Positions 1 through 9,511 of a stretch of 64,000 bases of DNA are shown one piece after another. The position numbers and the translations under genes are program-made. Position 1 is the stretch's first letter, and each line of letters starts with the position of its first letter. Origin of the DNA: Candidatus Dechloromonas phosphorivorans (lineage in GTDB: Bacteria > Pseudomonadota > Gammaproteobacteria > Burkholderiales > Rhodocyclaceae); contig JADKBR010000021.1 in assembly GCA_016714975.1 (NCBI GenBank), forward strand, positions 62,001 to 126,000, given 5' to 3'. The notes beneath the pieces were generated by a model, which had not been told where the DNA came from, ran no database searches, and was given only the letters and a program-made list of their open reading frames with translations.

Positions 1-1819
1 TGTCGTACTCGCCCTTGAACGCCTTGATCTGATCGACGACATGGGTGATCGTCTCGGCCTGGTGGTCGCGCGTGAAGATCGAGATCGGCATCGCGGTACA
101 GGTCGAGTTCATCAGTTCGTTGCCGAGCCGGGTGGCGAAACCAACGCCCTGGGCGATCTGGGCCTTGTCCTGGGGCAGCGCCTGCCACTTGATGAAGGTC
201 TCCGCATACGCCTGAGTGACGTTGTTCACGAACCCGGCAAGACCGCGCACCGTTGCCACGCCATCATTCTGGCGCATGCCCAGCTCGAACTCCTCCATCT
301 TGTCCATGACCGTGCGATCGACGCACGGCGATTCGGCGCCTTTGGCTTCGGCGATCACCTGCAAGACATCGACGCCAATCGCAAACTTCGAGGTGATGAC
401 GCGAACGTCCTCGTTATAACGGGAATTCGGACGCAGCTCCGGCACGCCGTCGCCGAGGTCGCCAACCTTGTGGTCCTTGGCGATATAAAGACCGATGCCA
501 AGCGCCACGAGGGCGATGGCGATGGAGACCGCGCCGCCCTTCGGCGTGGCGAGGATGCCAAGCCTGGCCCACAGCCGGTCGGCGCTGGCTTCATGGCCGC
601 GCATCTTCTGCGCCTGTTCGGGTGAAATTTTCCGGTAGGAAAGCAGGATCGGAAGCAGCATCTTGTTGGTGACGATCATTACGGTCACGCCTAGGGTGGC
701 GGTAATGGTCAGTTCCCGGACCATCTCGATTTCCACCATGCCGATGACCATGAAGCCGATGGCATTGGCCAGCAAGGCGGCGGCGCCCGGGATGAAGAGG
801 TTCTCGAACGATAGGCGTGACGCCTTGATGCCATCAGCGCCCGCCATGGTCTCCTGTTTCCAGGAACTGGTCATCTGGACCGCATGCGAGACGGCGATCG
901 AGAAGATCAGGAAGGGAACGAGGATCGACATCGGGTCGAGAGTCAGATGGAACAAGGGCAGCAGTCCGAGCAGCCAGATCACCGGCACGACGGCGCAGAT
1001 CAGGGCGTACGAGGCGAGCATGCCGGATCCCGAATACCAGTAGAGGAGGGCGGCGGTGATGACGAAGGCGACCCCGAAGAAGGCGATGACGCCGGCCGCA
1101 CCCGAGGCGATGTCGCCAACGGCTTTGGCAAAGCCGATGATGTGGACCGAGACATCCTTGTTTTCCGTTGCCTGACGAATTTCCTCGAGTTGTTTCGCGA
1201 CTTGCTGCAGATTGAGGCGCTCGCCCGTGTCGGGATCGTTCTCCTGCAGGGTAGCGACGACCATGGCGGCAGTCCCGTCGGTGGCGACAATACGGCCGCC
1301 CCAGTCCGACTTGGCGACGTTGTTGCGCACGCCAGCGAGTTGCTCCGGCGTGCCGGCAAAGTCTGCCGCGATGATGTTGCCGCCGCGGAACCCGTCCTCG
1401 ACCACCTCGGTGTAGCGGACATTCGAGGTGAACAGCGAGGTCACCGAACTGCGCTCGACACCCTTGATGTAGAACACATCTTCGGTGACCTTGCGCAAGG
1501 TGTCCATGAACTCCTTGGTGTAGATGTCGCCATTCGTCGCCTTGACGGCAACGAGGATCTTGTTGGCACCGCCGAAGTCGTTCCGGTATTCCAGAAAAGT
1601 CTGCATGTACTCATGCTTGAGCGGGATCATCTTGGTGAATCCGGCGCCCACCCGCAAGTGACTGGCTGAATAGGCCAGCGCGATCGTTATCAGGATGAAC
1701 AAAAGCAACAGCGGCTTGCGCAGGCTGAATATCCAATAAGATACCTTGCCTACCCAAGTGTTGCTGAAATCGTGAGCTTGCAAGCCGCTGTCGCCTGCTC
1801 CGTGTGGGTCTGAATTCAC
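1..1819 (-). CDS. MMPL/RND-superfamily transporter (partial, C-terminus beyond window)
   Basis: About 606 N-terminal residues are present and the frame stays open to the left edge. One membrane segment lies near residues 33-53 after a short cytoplasmic tail. A large periplasmic loop follows, and then a block of hydrophobic helices containing FFGVAFVITAALLYW and PMSILVPFLIFSIAVSHAVQM, the order seen in MMPL-type RND permeases. I chose the GTG at 1819 because GGGAG lies 7 bases upstream; the nearby ATG at 1824 is in another frame and stops after two codons. It is the last visible gene of the minus-strand run after YCF48 (36-base gap). Such permeases move hydrophobic molecules across or out of the inner membrane. 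The substrate here is unknown; beside DUF1329/DUF1302 and a beta-oxidation operon, a lipid-like compound is a reasonable guess. Confidence 0.88.
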   Translation of the reverse strand, partial: MNSDPHGAGDSGLQAHDFSNTWVGKVSYWIFSLRKPLLLLFILITIALAYSASHLRVGAGFTKMIPLKHEYMQTFLEYRNDFGGANKILVAVKATNGDIYTKEFMDTLRKVTEDVFYIKGVERSSVTSLFTSNVRYTEVVEDGFRGGNIIAADFAGTPEQLAGVRNNVAKSDWGGRIVATDGTAAMVVATLQENDPDTGERLNLQQVAKQLEEIRQATENKDVSVHIIGFAKAVGDIASGAAGVIAFFGVAFVITAALLYWYSGSGMLASYALICAVVPVIWLLGLLPLFHLTLDPMSILVPFLIFSIAVSHAVQMTSSWKQETMAGADGIKASRLSFENLFIPGAAALLANAIGFMVIGMVEIEMVRELTITATLGVTVMIVTNKMLLPILLSYRKISPEQAQKMRGHEASADRLWARLGILATPKGGAVSIAIALVALGIGLYIAKDHKVGDLGDGVPELRPNSRYNEDVRVITSKFAIGVDVLQVIAEAKGAESPCVDRTVMDKMEEFELGMRQNDGVATVRGLAGFVNNVTQAYAETFIKWQALPQDKAQIAQGVGFATRLGNELMNSTCTAMPISIFTRDHQAETITHVVDQIKAFKGEYD

Positions 1820-1855
1820 GCCATTTCTCCCGGTCGGTTCCGTGGTGGGTGTTGC

Positions 1856-2815
1856 TTACTTCGCCAGCAGGGCTGCTGGCACGGGGGTGATGCCGCGATC
1901 ACCGACGGCCACCAGTTCCCCGTCGCTACGCCGGAAGATCCCGGAGAATCCCCTGTTGAGAAGACTCCGGGTTTCGAAGCTCTGGCCGTTGTCACGGCTG
2001 AGTGCCAGCTTGCCGGCATTGCCCGCGAGCACTACCATGCCGTCGTCGAAGGCGCGACCGCCGTTGAAGGCGACCTTGGTGCCCGTCTCGACCGGCTTCC
2101 AGGTACGGCCGGAATCCGTTGAACGGAAGACATTGCCGCGCATGCCGAAAATCAGCGCGTTGCCATCGGCAGTCCGCATGCCGCCAAAGAAGGAGCCTTC
2201 GTAGGGGGAGTCGAGCTTGACCCAATTGGCGCCGCCATCGGTCGACCGGGCAAGGGTGCCGGATTCGCCGACCAGCAGCAAGGCGTCGCCGAGCGGGATG
2301 ATCTTGGTAATGTGGCGATCGAAACCATCCTCGACGACCTCCTGTCTGGACCAGGTCAGGCCGCCGTCCGTTGAGCGGAGAAAGAGACCGAAGGCGCCAT
2401 AGGCAAAGACGGTCTTGGCATCGATTGCGGTCACTCCGAGCAGGGCGTCTTGGCCCGCATCCGCAACGTCAATGCGGGTCCAGGTCTGGCCGCCGTCCGC
2501 GCTGCGCAGGATGGTTCCGCCGTGACCAACCGCCAGCCAGGTCTTGTCATCGACCGCAGTGACCGAGGTCAGAGTCCGCGTGCTTGCCGTACGCTGGCCC
2601 TTCCAGTCCTTGCCGCCATCGGTGGACACGAAGACCGTGCCGCGCGCGCCGACTGCAACGGCGTTCTGGTCGGTGCGGAAAACGTCGAGCAGCAGAGTCC
2701 TGTCCTGTTTCATCGGCACCCGCGACACCACCAGCAGCGGCTTCTCGTCGGCTTGCGTCGGCAGAGCGCCGGCGAAAATGGCTGCCAGCGACGCCGTTAT
2801 CAGCATCCTCTTCAT
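1856..2815 (-). CDS. YCF48-like beta-propeller protein, exported
   Basis: 319 residues. The N-terminus is a signal peptide (MKRMLITASLAAIFAGALP, probable cleavage near QADE). The rest is a series of BNR/YCF48-type blades, each carrying an Asp-box-like turn: STDGGKDW, SADGGQTW, STDGGLTW, STDGGANW, STDSGRTW, SRDNGQSF. The founding member assists photosystem II assembly, but in non-phototrophs the family is a generic periplasmic propeller. AAGGTG precedes the ATG. It lies between the DUF1329 gene and the MMPL permease, an arrangement known from proteobacteria that degrade steroids and other hydrophobic compounds, so a role as periplasmic partner of the permease is plausible. No catalytic residue can be assigned. 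Confidence 0.85.
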   Translation of the reverse strand: MKRMLITASLAAIFAGALPTQADEKPLLVVSRVPMKQDRTLLLDVFRTDQNAVAVGARGTVFVSTDGGKDWKGQRTASTRTLTSVTAVDDKTWLAVGHGGTILRSADGGQTWTRIDVADAGQDALLGVTAIDAKTVFAYGAFGLFLRSTDGGLTWSRQEVVEDGFDRHITKIIPLGDALLLVGESGTLARSTDGGANWVKLDSPYEGSFFGGMRTADGNALIFGMRGNVFRSTDSGRTWKPVETGTKVAFNGGRAFDDGMVVLAGNAGKLALSRDNGQSFETRSLLNRGFSGIFRRSDGELVAVGDRGITPVPAALLAK

Positions 2816-2903
2816 CGTTCACCTTCTCGTTTGCGGAAAAAAAACGACCATCGAGAGTTCGATGGCCGCCATAATCCCTCGAATCAGGGCTGTGATTTTC
2901 CGG

Positions 2904-4256
2904 TCAGCGCGTGCCGCCGGCGCGGCGCAGGGCGTCGGGCTGGAAGTCCGACCACTTGGCCTTCTTGCCGAAAACGATGGGCTGCGAGATTTCGTTGTCA
3001 AGGTGGGTGACCAGGTAGTTGCCGTTGGTCAGGTCGTGCCAGGCCTGGACGCTGTGCCAGGGAACCAGGGCGTCGTAATTCTGGCGCAGGCCATGAATGC
3101 CGACGCGCCAGAGCTGGCCGCGCGTGTCGTAGGAATCCTCTTCGAGAAGGTTCCAGCTATCCTCGTCGAGATAGAAGACGCGCTTGCCGTAGATATGCTT
3201 CTGGCCCGCCTTGAGCGTCGCCTCGACGACCCAGACGCGATGCAGTTCATAGCGCATCAGGTCGCTCTTGACCGTGTTCTTGTCGATGATGTCGGTGTAT
3301 TTGAGCTTCTTGTCGCCGATCTTGTACGTGTTGTACGGCACGTACATTTCCTTCTTGCCGACCAGTTTCCAGTCGTAGCGCTCAATGGAGCCGTTGTAGG
3401 CCATATACTGGTCGGTCGTGCGCATGCCTTCGGTGCCATCACCGACGTTGTCGAAAGCCAGATCCGGCGCGCGACGCACGCGACGCAATCCCGAGTTGTA
3501 GATCCATGCTGAACGCGCGTCCTTGAGCTGGTCGATCGGTTCATGGACGAGATAGATCGTGCCGTCAAGCGTCGCCGGCGAAGTGAAGCGGCCGAAGTAA
3601 GCGAACCCCATGTTGCCTTCCTGCGGCGGGTCGAAATTGGCGGCGGTCACGACGCGGTCGACGAAGGTGACCTTGTAGGTGTCGCCGTTGGCGCGCACCG
3701 GGAACCAGACGTAGGTACGATCATAGCCTCCGCCAAAATAGCGCAGGATGTGATTCTGGATCGCTTCCTCGCCGGTCTTGGGAACCGGGAAGGGCACGTT
3801 CGAGAAGACGCGGCCGATGATATGGCCGTCTTTCATTTCGATCTTCGGGGCTTCGGCCTTGATCAGGTCGGTCGCTGCCTTGGGTAGCGCCACCGTGCGA
3901 TGCGTCGGGTAGACGGGCATCGTGAAGTTCGGGTACTTCTTGAGCAGCGCCGTCAGGCCCGGGGCGAGCTTGTCCTTGTACTGGTCGGCGTTGGCACCGG
4001 TGATCGTGAATAGCGGCTTTTCATTGGCGAACGGGTCGGTGTAGCCCTGTTCCGCCTTCCAGCCGGCCGGGGGCGTCGTCAGCCCGCCCTTCCATTCGGG
4101 GATGGAATTGTCGGCGTTGCCGGCGCGGATGGCGCCGGTTGGCGTCAGGTCCTTGCCCAGGCGCTCGATGTCGGCCGCCGAAGTCGCGGCCAGGGCGGCC
4201 CCACCGAGAAGGCTGCCAGCGACCGCAAGGGTAATCAGTTTCATATTGAAAATCAT
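2904..4256 (-). CDS. DUF1329 family periplasmic protein
   Basis: 450 residues from the ATG at 4256. That start is set by a strong GGAGGAG 7 bases upstream; longer and shorter in-frame ATGs exist (4280, 4244). The N-terminus MIFNMKLITLAVAGSLLGG is a signal peptide ending near ALAATSA. The body has the family's features: an early AADIERLGKDLTPTGAIRAGN block, a GGLTTPPAGW segment, and a Trp/Tyr-rich C-terminal half (RVWVVEATLKAGQKH, KRVFYLDEDSW). DUF1329 proteins almost always neighbour a DUF1302 gene, as here (29-base gap). They are thought to be periplasmic lipid-handling factors, but their biochemistry is not settled. Co-transcription with the DUF1302 gene is likely. Confidence 0.9.
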   Translation of the reverse strand: MIFNMKLITLAVAGSLLGGAALAATSAADIERLGKDLTPTGAIRAGNADNSIPEWKGGLTTPPAGWKAEQGYTDPFANEKPLFTITGANADQYKDKLAPGLTALLKKYPNFTMPVYPTHRTVALPKAATDLIKAEAPKIEMKDGHIIGRVFSNVPFPVPKTGEEAIQNHILRYFGGGYDRTYVWFPVRANGDTYKVTFVDRVVTAANFDPPQEGNMGFAYFGRFTSPATLDGTIYLVHEPIDQLKDARSAWIYNSGLRRVRRAPDLAFDNVGDGTEGMRTTDQYMAYNGSIERYDWKLVGKKEMYVPYNTYKIGDKKLKYTDIIDKNTVKSDLMRYELHRVWVVEATLKAGQKHIYGKRVFYLDEDSWNLLEEDSYDTRGQLWRVGIHGLRQNYDALVPWHSVQAWHDLTNGNYLVTHLDNEISQPIVFGKKAKWSDFQPDALRRAGGTR

Positions 4257-4285
4257 GGGGTGTCTCCTCCAATCCATCACGGGTA

Positions 4286-6282
4286 CTAGAACGTGCTGCT
4301 GAGAGCGACGCTGAAGTAGTCGCGGTCGGCGAACGGGTCGTAATTGGCCTTGTTGCCGAACATAGTGTAGCCGATGTCGATGGCAAACTTCTTCTGGTAG
4401 TCCGCTCTGAGGCCGACGCCAAGAACCATGCGATCCTTGATGAACTGCGAATCGACGGAATAACCGTTGACGTCGTGCGCCCAGAAGAGCGAAGGCGTCA
4501 GCGTGAAGCTGGTGTCGAAGGCGCCCGGGTAATCGAGCGAGCCTTTCAGGCGGTAGCCCCAGGCCGTCTTGGTGACGAAGCCGTCGTTCTTGCAGCCCAT
4601 GCTGTTAGGATTGTACCCGGAAGTGGTGGACCCGCAGAGAGAGCCCGGCAGGCCAAGTCCGCTCGACAGTCCAGAGCTTTCGGCAAAGCCGTAAATGAAG
4701 GCGCGGCCATAGCGAATCTGCTGGCTGACGGCCTGATCATTCGTATTCGTGGACAGCTGCCCGGCGATTTCGGCGGTGAATAGGCCCTGCGACGCGCCCA
4801 GCATGGACGGCAGAATCTTGACGGTGTTGACCGCAAGCTGGTTCTTGTTGAACAGGTCGTAGCCCTGGACTTTACTGTTAAGCCCACCCGTAAAAGCGGC
4901 CCGTGCCTTCTGGCCAACCGGACCGACACCGCCAATCAGGCCATTGAGCATGTCGACGCCGTTGATCTGCACCGGCTGATTGTTCGTGTAGCCATATTCC
5001 GCGCCAACCGACCAGCCGGCGATATTGGTCGACAGGGTGACGCCATAGATATTGATGTTGTCCGGGTATTCCCAGATCGCAGTCGCCGTGGTGATGCCAC
5101 CGGCGCCCAGGGCCCTGGCGACCGGGCTTGCTGCAGCAAACGCTTGCCCGCCGGCTTGATTGACCACCATCGGATTCAGCTGCGTGGCTCTGCGCAGGGC
5201 GCCCAGAGGCAGTGGCAGGCCGGCCGGAAAACCGTTCCAGGTGCCGGACAGGGCAGAAATGTACGGCGTCCGCGAGTTGATCTTCATTCCGTACAAACCC
5301 ATTTCGGAGTCGATCGGCGCGATCGGCAGGCGCAGTGCCAGACCATATTGCCCGGTATCCTTGCCTTCCTTGCCTTCGGCGAGGGGGGCGTAGTAGCCCG
5401 CTGCCACCATGGCAGGTGTGGACAGACGGCCGCTCCCGGATAAGCCACCGTGGCGACGCCGGCGCAGCTGGTGCCGCCCTTGGCATTCGTGGCAAACGAG
5501 TTCTCGATGGGCGAATAGTAGCCGCCGCAACTGTCGATCAGGGTTTGCGCCCATTTGAACTGGTAAAAGGCTTCGAGCGACGCGCCGCCGCCGAGGGCGA
5601 TGTTGGCATCGATGCTCCACACCGGCAGGAACGCTTCCTTGACTTCGGTGCCCGGCTTGCGCAGAACCGGCAGGTTGAGCGGGTTGAACTGGTTGATGCC
5701 CTGGATGAAGAGACTCTCGCCCCAGTTGACGACCTGGTTGCCAAGACGGACCTGCAACGGGGTGCCGACATCGAAGGTGTTGTAGACATAGGCATCGAGC
5801 AGCGCGATGCCCGAGTACTTGAGCATGTCGGGCTGGCTGTTGTCCGCCAGAGGAACATCCTGGGCGTAGCCGTTGTCGGCATTGCCGTAGGGCCTGCTCT
5901 TGTTCTCCATGGCCGCGTCGTACCAGGCCTTGACCCGGACGAAGGCGCCGAGGTCGCCCTTGCTGATTGCCAAGTCGGACAGGATCTGCAAGGGCGCGCT
6001 GACTATGTCTCCCTTTCTGTAGTTCAGGTTGCCGGCATCCGTATCGGTGCCGCCCGAGCCATTATTCAGCCCGATACGCTGGCCATCCGGCCGGCTGTAC
6101 AGGTAGCTGAGGGGGGCAGTGGTCCGCCAGTTGGCCCCGAGCGAAACGGTGGTGTTCCAGCTTCCCTTGATGCCGTCCTCGGTTGAAAATTCGAACGCCA
6201 GCGCGTTGCCGCTGAAGGCGAGCAGCATGGCGGAAGCGAGCGCGGTGCGCACGGGCAGGTTTTTCGTTGCAGCTTTTTTCAC
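4286..6282 (-). pseudogene. DUF1302 family outer-membrane protein, interrupted by one frameshift
   Basis: The N-terminal part (from a GTG at 6282 with GAGGGG 6 bases upstream) has a signal peptide and FEFSTEDGIKGSWNTTVSLG, then VRLGNQVVNWGESLFIQGINQ, typical of DUF1302 porin-like proteins. This frame is good down to about 5435 (ATVAYPG) and then turns to nonsense. The homologous sequence resumes in the next frame (STPAMVAAGYYAPLAEG) and runs to a C-terminal aromatic residue (VALSSTF), as expected for an outer-membrane beta-barrel. The two frames differ by one missing base near 5425-5440, in a GC-rich GGGAGCGGCC stretch. Joined, the protein would be about 665 residues, normal for the family. 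The break may be a sequencing error or a recent mutation. It heads the DUF1302-DUF1329-YCF48-MMPL run and probably mediates outer-membrane passage of a hydrophobic substrate. Confidence 0.85.
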
Positions 6283-6563
6283 TTGGTTCCCCTCTTGAAT
6301 GAATTGGCAATCGTTGCAGCCTCAATGTTGCGGTGACGCTTTGATGCAGCGTTTTGCGCATAGAGCAGATATATAGCAAAATTCATTCGCGCGGCCATTT
6401 TGGGATGCGAAATAGTGTAGCCTCATCATAGGTATAGGCACGCATACAACACCCTTGCGAACGGTAGGGCTTTTTGCCGGCCATGCCCGAGAGCTGAGTG
6501 CTTTGAATAACTGCCGGCAGGTTCCGTCGGGAACGCAAACCGGCCCAGGTGAGGAGGCAGAGA
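6283..6563. promoter_or_regulatory. Divergent intergenic region between transport and degradation operons
   Basis: 281 bases separate the GTG of the DUF1302 gene (minus) from the ATG of the thiolase gene (plus). No gene fits. The middle part (about 6360-6440) is clearly more A/T-rich than the flanks, with stretches such as GCATAGAGCAGATATATAGC, and should hold promoters for both operons. I could not fix -35/-10 pairs or a clear operator. Because both operons start here, one regulator could control uptake and degradation together; no regulator gene is adjacent within the window. Confidence 0.45.
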
Positions 6564-7751
6564 ATGCCGGGAAAGGCTTTTGTCGCCGGTGTCGGGATGG
6601 TGCCCTTCGGCAAGCCGGGCGCCAGCGACCCCTACGACGTGATGGCCGAAGCGGCGGTGCGCAAGGCGCTCGACAACGCGGGACTGAGCTACGACGCCGT
6701 CCAGCAGGCAATCGTCGGCTATGTCTATGGCGACTCGACCTCGGGGCAACGTGCGCTTTACGAAGTCGGCATGACCGGCATTCCGATCGCCAACGTCAAC
6801 AACAACTGCTCGACCGGATCGACGGCGCTCTTCCTGGCGCGCCAGCTGGTCGAGTCGGGTGCGGTCGACTGCATTTTGGCGCTCGGATTCGAACAGATGC
6901 AGCCGGGCGCGCTGTCCGGGCAGTGGACCGACCGGCCGTCGCCGTTCTCGCGCTTCGATGAGTTGTGCGACGAGATCGCGCCTTACGATGTGCCGATTGC
7001 CCTGCGTTACTTCGGCGGGGCTGGCAAGGAGTACATGGAGCGTTACGGCGTCAAGCCCAAGCTTTTTGCCAGTGTGCGGGCCAAGGCCAGCCGCCACGCG
7101 GCGCACAATCCGCTGGCGCTGTTCCGCAAGGTGGTGAGCGAGGAAGAGGTCATGGCGGCGCCGATGGTCTTTCCTGAAGCCGGCATGACGCGGCTGATGG
7201 CCTGCCCGCCGACCTGCGGCGCGGCGGCGGCGATTCTCGTGTCACGGCGCTTCGCCGACCGGATGAACCTCGACCGCCGGGTTTTCATCGCCGCCCAGGC
7301 GATGACGACCGATCGTCCGGGAACCTTCGCCAAGCGCAGCATGATGGCGCTGGTCGGGGACGACATGACCCGCGAGGCGGCCGCCCAGGTCTATGCGCAG
7401 GCCGGGATCGGTCCCGGGGATATCGATGTCGTCGAACTGCACGACTGCTTCGCACAGAACGAGGTGCTCATCTACGAGGGGCTGGGCCTGTGTCCGGACG
7501 GCGGCGCCGAGAAGTTCGTCGCCGATGGCGACAACACCTACGGCGGCTGCATCGTGACCAACCCGTCGGGTGGGCTGCTGTCGAAGGGGCACCCGCTGGG
7601 GGCCACCGGCCTCGCCCAGTGCACCGAACTGGTCCAGCAGTTGCGCGGCGAAGCGGGCGAGCGCCAGGTCGCCGGCGCACGCCTCGGCCTGCAGCACAAC
7701 CTCGGGCTGGGCGGCGCCTGCGTCGTCACGCTCTACCAGCGCGCCGACTGA
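6564..7751 (+). CDS. Thiolase-family protein (SCP-x/lipid-transfer type acetyl-CoA acyltransferase)
   Basis: 395 residues. GAGGAGG ends 6 bases before the ATG at 6564; an in-frame GTG at 6549 is less likely. The probable nucleophile is Cys82 in NNNCSTGSTAL. The C-terminal half carries NPSGGLLSKGHPLGATG with His343, and a final Cys in GLGGACVV, the pattern of the SCP2/SCP-x thiolase branch rather than classical FadA. Family members cleave 3-ketoacyl-CoA or perform retro-aldol cleavage on steroid side-chain and branched acyl-CoAs. It is the first gene of an operon with hydratases, a dehydrogenase and an acyl-CoA dehydrogenase, so it is likely the last step of that pathway. The exact substrate cannot be read from the sequence. 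Confidence 0.88.
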   Translation: MPGKAFVAGVGMVPFGKPGASDPYDVMAEAAVRKALDNAGLSYDAVQQAIVGYVYGDSTSGQRALYEVGMTGIPIANVNNNCSTGSTALFLARQLVESGAVDCILALGFEQMQPGALSGQWTDRPSPFSRFDELCDEIAPYDVPIALRYFGGAGKEYMERYGVKPKLFASVRAKASRHAAHNPLALFRKVVSEEEVMAAPMVFPEAGMTRLMACPPTCGAAAAILVSRRFADRMNLDRRVFIAAQAMTTDRPGTFAKRSMMALVGDDMTREAAAQVYAQAGIGPGDIDVVELHDCFAQNEVLIYEGLGLCPDGGAEKFVADGDNTYGGCIVTNPSGGLLSKGHPLGATGLAQCTELVQQLRGEAGERQVAGARLGLQHNLGLGGACVVTLYQRAD

Positions 7752-7763
7752 GCGGGAGAGACG

Positions 7764-8207
7764 ATGATCGACAGGAGTCATGTCGGCCTGCAGTTGCCGG
7801 TAGTCCACTGGCCGGTCGAGAAGGGGCGGCTGCTCGCCTTTGCCCGGGCCATCGGCGAAACCCGGCCGGAATACACCGACGAGGCGGCGGCGCTGGCCGC
7901 CGGCCATCCGTCGTTGCTGGCGCCGCCGACGTTGTACTTCGGGGCCGAGCTCGACGCCGGGACCATCCAGGCGCTGATGGAAACGCTGGGCGTGCCGATC
8001 GACCGGGTGCTGCATGGCGAACAGAGCTTCACCTATGAGCGACCAGTACATGCCGGCGACGTGCTGACCCTGCGCTCGAGCGTTGCCGACATCAGCGAAA
8101 AGAAGGGCGGCAGGATGGAATTCGTCACCAAGGTGACCAAGGTGACCAACCAGCGCGGCGAGGCAGTGGGCGAGATGCGCTCGGTCATCGTCGTCATGAA
8201 CGAGTGA
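7764..8207 (+). CDS. MaoC-like/FAS1-type dehydratase N-terminal domain protein
   Basis: 147 residues with the fold pattern of the MaoC N-terminal (FAS1-like dehydratase) family: YTDEAAALAAGHPSLLAPPTLYFG near residues 32-55, and GEQSFTYERPVHAGDVLTLRS in the second half. GGGAG lies 5 bases before the ATG. This family lacks the catalytic Asp/His motif and usually pairs with a second hot-dog protein that has it; that partner is the next gene, starting within a few bases. The pair is expected to form a heteromeric enoyl-CoA hydratase, as known for steroid side-chain hydratases in Actinobacteria. The gene is 12 bases after the thiolase gene, so it shares the transcript. Confidence 0.85.
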   Translation: MIDRSHVGLQLPVVHWPVEKGRLLAFARAIGETRPEYTDEAAALAAGHPSLLAPPTLYFGAELDAGTIQALMETLGVPIDRVLHGEQSFTYERPVHAGDVLTLRSSVADISEKKGGRMEFVTKVTKVTNQRGEAVGEMRSVIVVMNE

Positions 8208-8212
8208 GCGCC

Positions 8213-8638
8213 ATGGTCGGAGAGCAAGAGATCAACGCGCCGGTCAGGGTTGGCGACAAGTTGCCTGAGCTGTTTCTGTCGGCGATCGACCGCGCCCTGC
8301 TCTGCCGCTTCGCCGGGGCTTCGGGGGACCTCAACCCGATCCATATCGACATCGATTTCGCCCGGCGCGCCGGCATGCCAGATGTCTTCGCCCACGGCAT
8401 GCTCGGCATGGCCTGGCTCGGGCGCCTGCTGACCGGATGGCGGCCGCAGGCCAGCCTGCGCTCGTTCAGCGTGCGCTTCATGGCGCTCACCCATCTCGGC
8501 AACCAGCCGGTCCTGCGCGGGCAGGTCGTCGAGTTGCTGGACGAAGACGGCAGGCCGCTGGCGCGGGTGGCGGTGGAAATGCTCAACCAGTACGGACAAC
8601 TGAAGATACAAGGCGAGGCGCTGGTGGCGCTCGACTGA
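8213..8638 (+). CDS. MaoC-family (R)-specific enoyl-CoA hydratase subunit
   Basis: 141 residues from the ATG at 8213; a GTG at 8204, overlapping the previous stop, is an alternative start in the same frame. The hydratase-2 motif is intact: FAGASGDLNPIHIDIDFAR, giving Asp39 and His44 as catalytic residues, followed by GMPDVFAHGMLGMAW. The family adds water to trans-2-enoyl-CoA. It follows the catalytically empty MaoC N-domain gene almost without a gap, so the two probably form one active hydratase. Together with the neighbouring thiolase and dehydrogenase it covers the central beta-oxidation steps. Confidence 0.88.
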   Translation: MVGEQEINAPVRVGDKLPELFLSAIDRALLCRFAGASGDLNPIHIDIDFARRAGMPDVFAHGMLGMAWLGRLLTGWRPQASLRSFSVRFMALTHLGNQPVLRGQVVELLDEDGRPLARVAVEMLNQYGQLKIQGEALVALD

Positions 8639-8666
8639 AGCGAATTCATCTAAAACGGAGATCGAA

Positions 8667-9494
8667 ATGGGAAAACTCGAAGGCAAGGTGGCCATCGTCA
8701 GCGGCTCGGGTCGCGGCATCGGCCGGGCGGTCGCCCTGAAGCTGGCGGTGGAGGGGGCGAGCGTGGTCATCAATGATCTCGACGTGGCGCCGGCAGAACA
8801 GACGGTGGCCGACATCGCCGCCGGCGGCGGCAAGGCCGTCGCCTGCATCGGCAGCGTCACCGCGCCGGATTTTGCCGAGCGCTTCGTGCAGACGGCGATC
8901 ACGCATTTCGGCGGCCTCGACATCATCGTCAACAATGCCGGCTACACGTGGGACAACGTCGTCCAGAAGATGACCGACGAGCAGTGGTACGCAATGATCG
9001 ACGTCCATCTGACGGCGCCGTTCCGCATCCTGCGCGCTGCCGCCGATTTCCTGCGCAATGCCGCCAAAGAGGAGAGCGAGGCCGGGCAGGAGAAGTTCCG
9101 CAAGGTGGTCAATGTCTCGTCGATCGCCGGTGTCGGCGGCAATGCCGGCCAGGTCAATTATGCGGCGGCCAAGGCCGGCGTCATCGGCATGACGCGGACG
9201 TTGGCCAAGGAGTGGGGACGTTACCGGGTCAACGTCAATTGCGTTGCCTTCGGCCTGATCAATACGCGCCTGACCAGCGCTCCGGCCGACGGCAGCGCGA
9301 CGCTCGAAATCGAGGGCCGGCAGATCAAGGCCGGCGTCAATCCCGAACTCCTCAAGCAGATGGAGGCGCTGGTGCCGCTCGGTCGCGGCGGCACGCCGGA
9401 AGAGGCCGCCGGCGCCATTGCCTTGCTCTGCTATCCCGAATCCAACTACATCTCCGGCGAACTGCTGGTCTGCGGCGGCGGTTTCCGCGTCTGA
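8667..9494 (+). CDS. SDR-family oxidoreductase (probable 3-hydroxyacyl-CoA dehydrogenase)
   Basis: 275 residues of a classical short-chain dehydrogenase. The nucleotide-binding motif SGSGRGIG is at 12-19, NNAG at 89-92, and the catalytic set is Ser152, Tyr165 and Lys169 (SSIAG, NYAAAKAG). GGAG lies 6 bases before the ATG. Asp37 after beta-strand 2 (INDLD) suggests NAD rather than NADP. An insert of about 15 charged residues (NAAKEESEAGQEKFRK) precedes the Ser strand, as seen in the MFE-2/FabG-like hydroxyacyl-CoA dehydrogenase branch. Placed between hydratase and acyl-CoA dehydrogenase genes, it most likely oxidises 3-hydroxyacyl-CoA. Confidence 0.88.
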   Translation: MGKLEGKVAIVSGSGRGIGRAVALKLAVEGASVVINDLDVAPAEQTVADIAAGGGKAVACIGSVTAPDFAERFVQTAITHFGGLDIIVNNAGYTWDNVVQKMTDEQWYAMIDVHLTAPFRILRAAADFLRNAAKEESEAGQEKFRKVVNVSSIAGVGGNAGQVNYAAAKAGVIGMTRTLAKEWGRYRVNVNCVAFGLINTRLTSAPADGSATLEIEGRQIKAGVNPELLKQMEALVPLGRGGTPEEAAGAIALLCYPESNYISGELLVCGGGFRV

Positions 9495-9511
9495 CCGCGA
9501 AAAGGAAGAGC

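Noticed and set aside
884..1669. Long plus-strand reading frame inside the MMPL gene
   Set aside because: It mirrors a well-conserved membrane protein on the other strand and its translation has no recognisable motif; it is a high-GC shadow.
6300..6330. Possible sigma-54 promoter TTGGCAATCGTTGCAG
   Set aside because: GG and GC are 8 rather than 10 bases apart, so it does not fit the -24/-12 rule.
8101..8160. Short tandem repeat ACCAAGGTG in the MaoC gene
   Set aside because: Only two units encoding TKVTKVTN; ordinary coding repetition.
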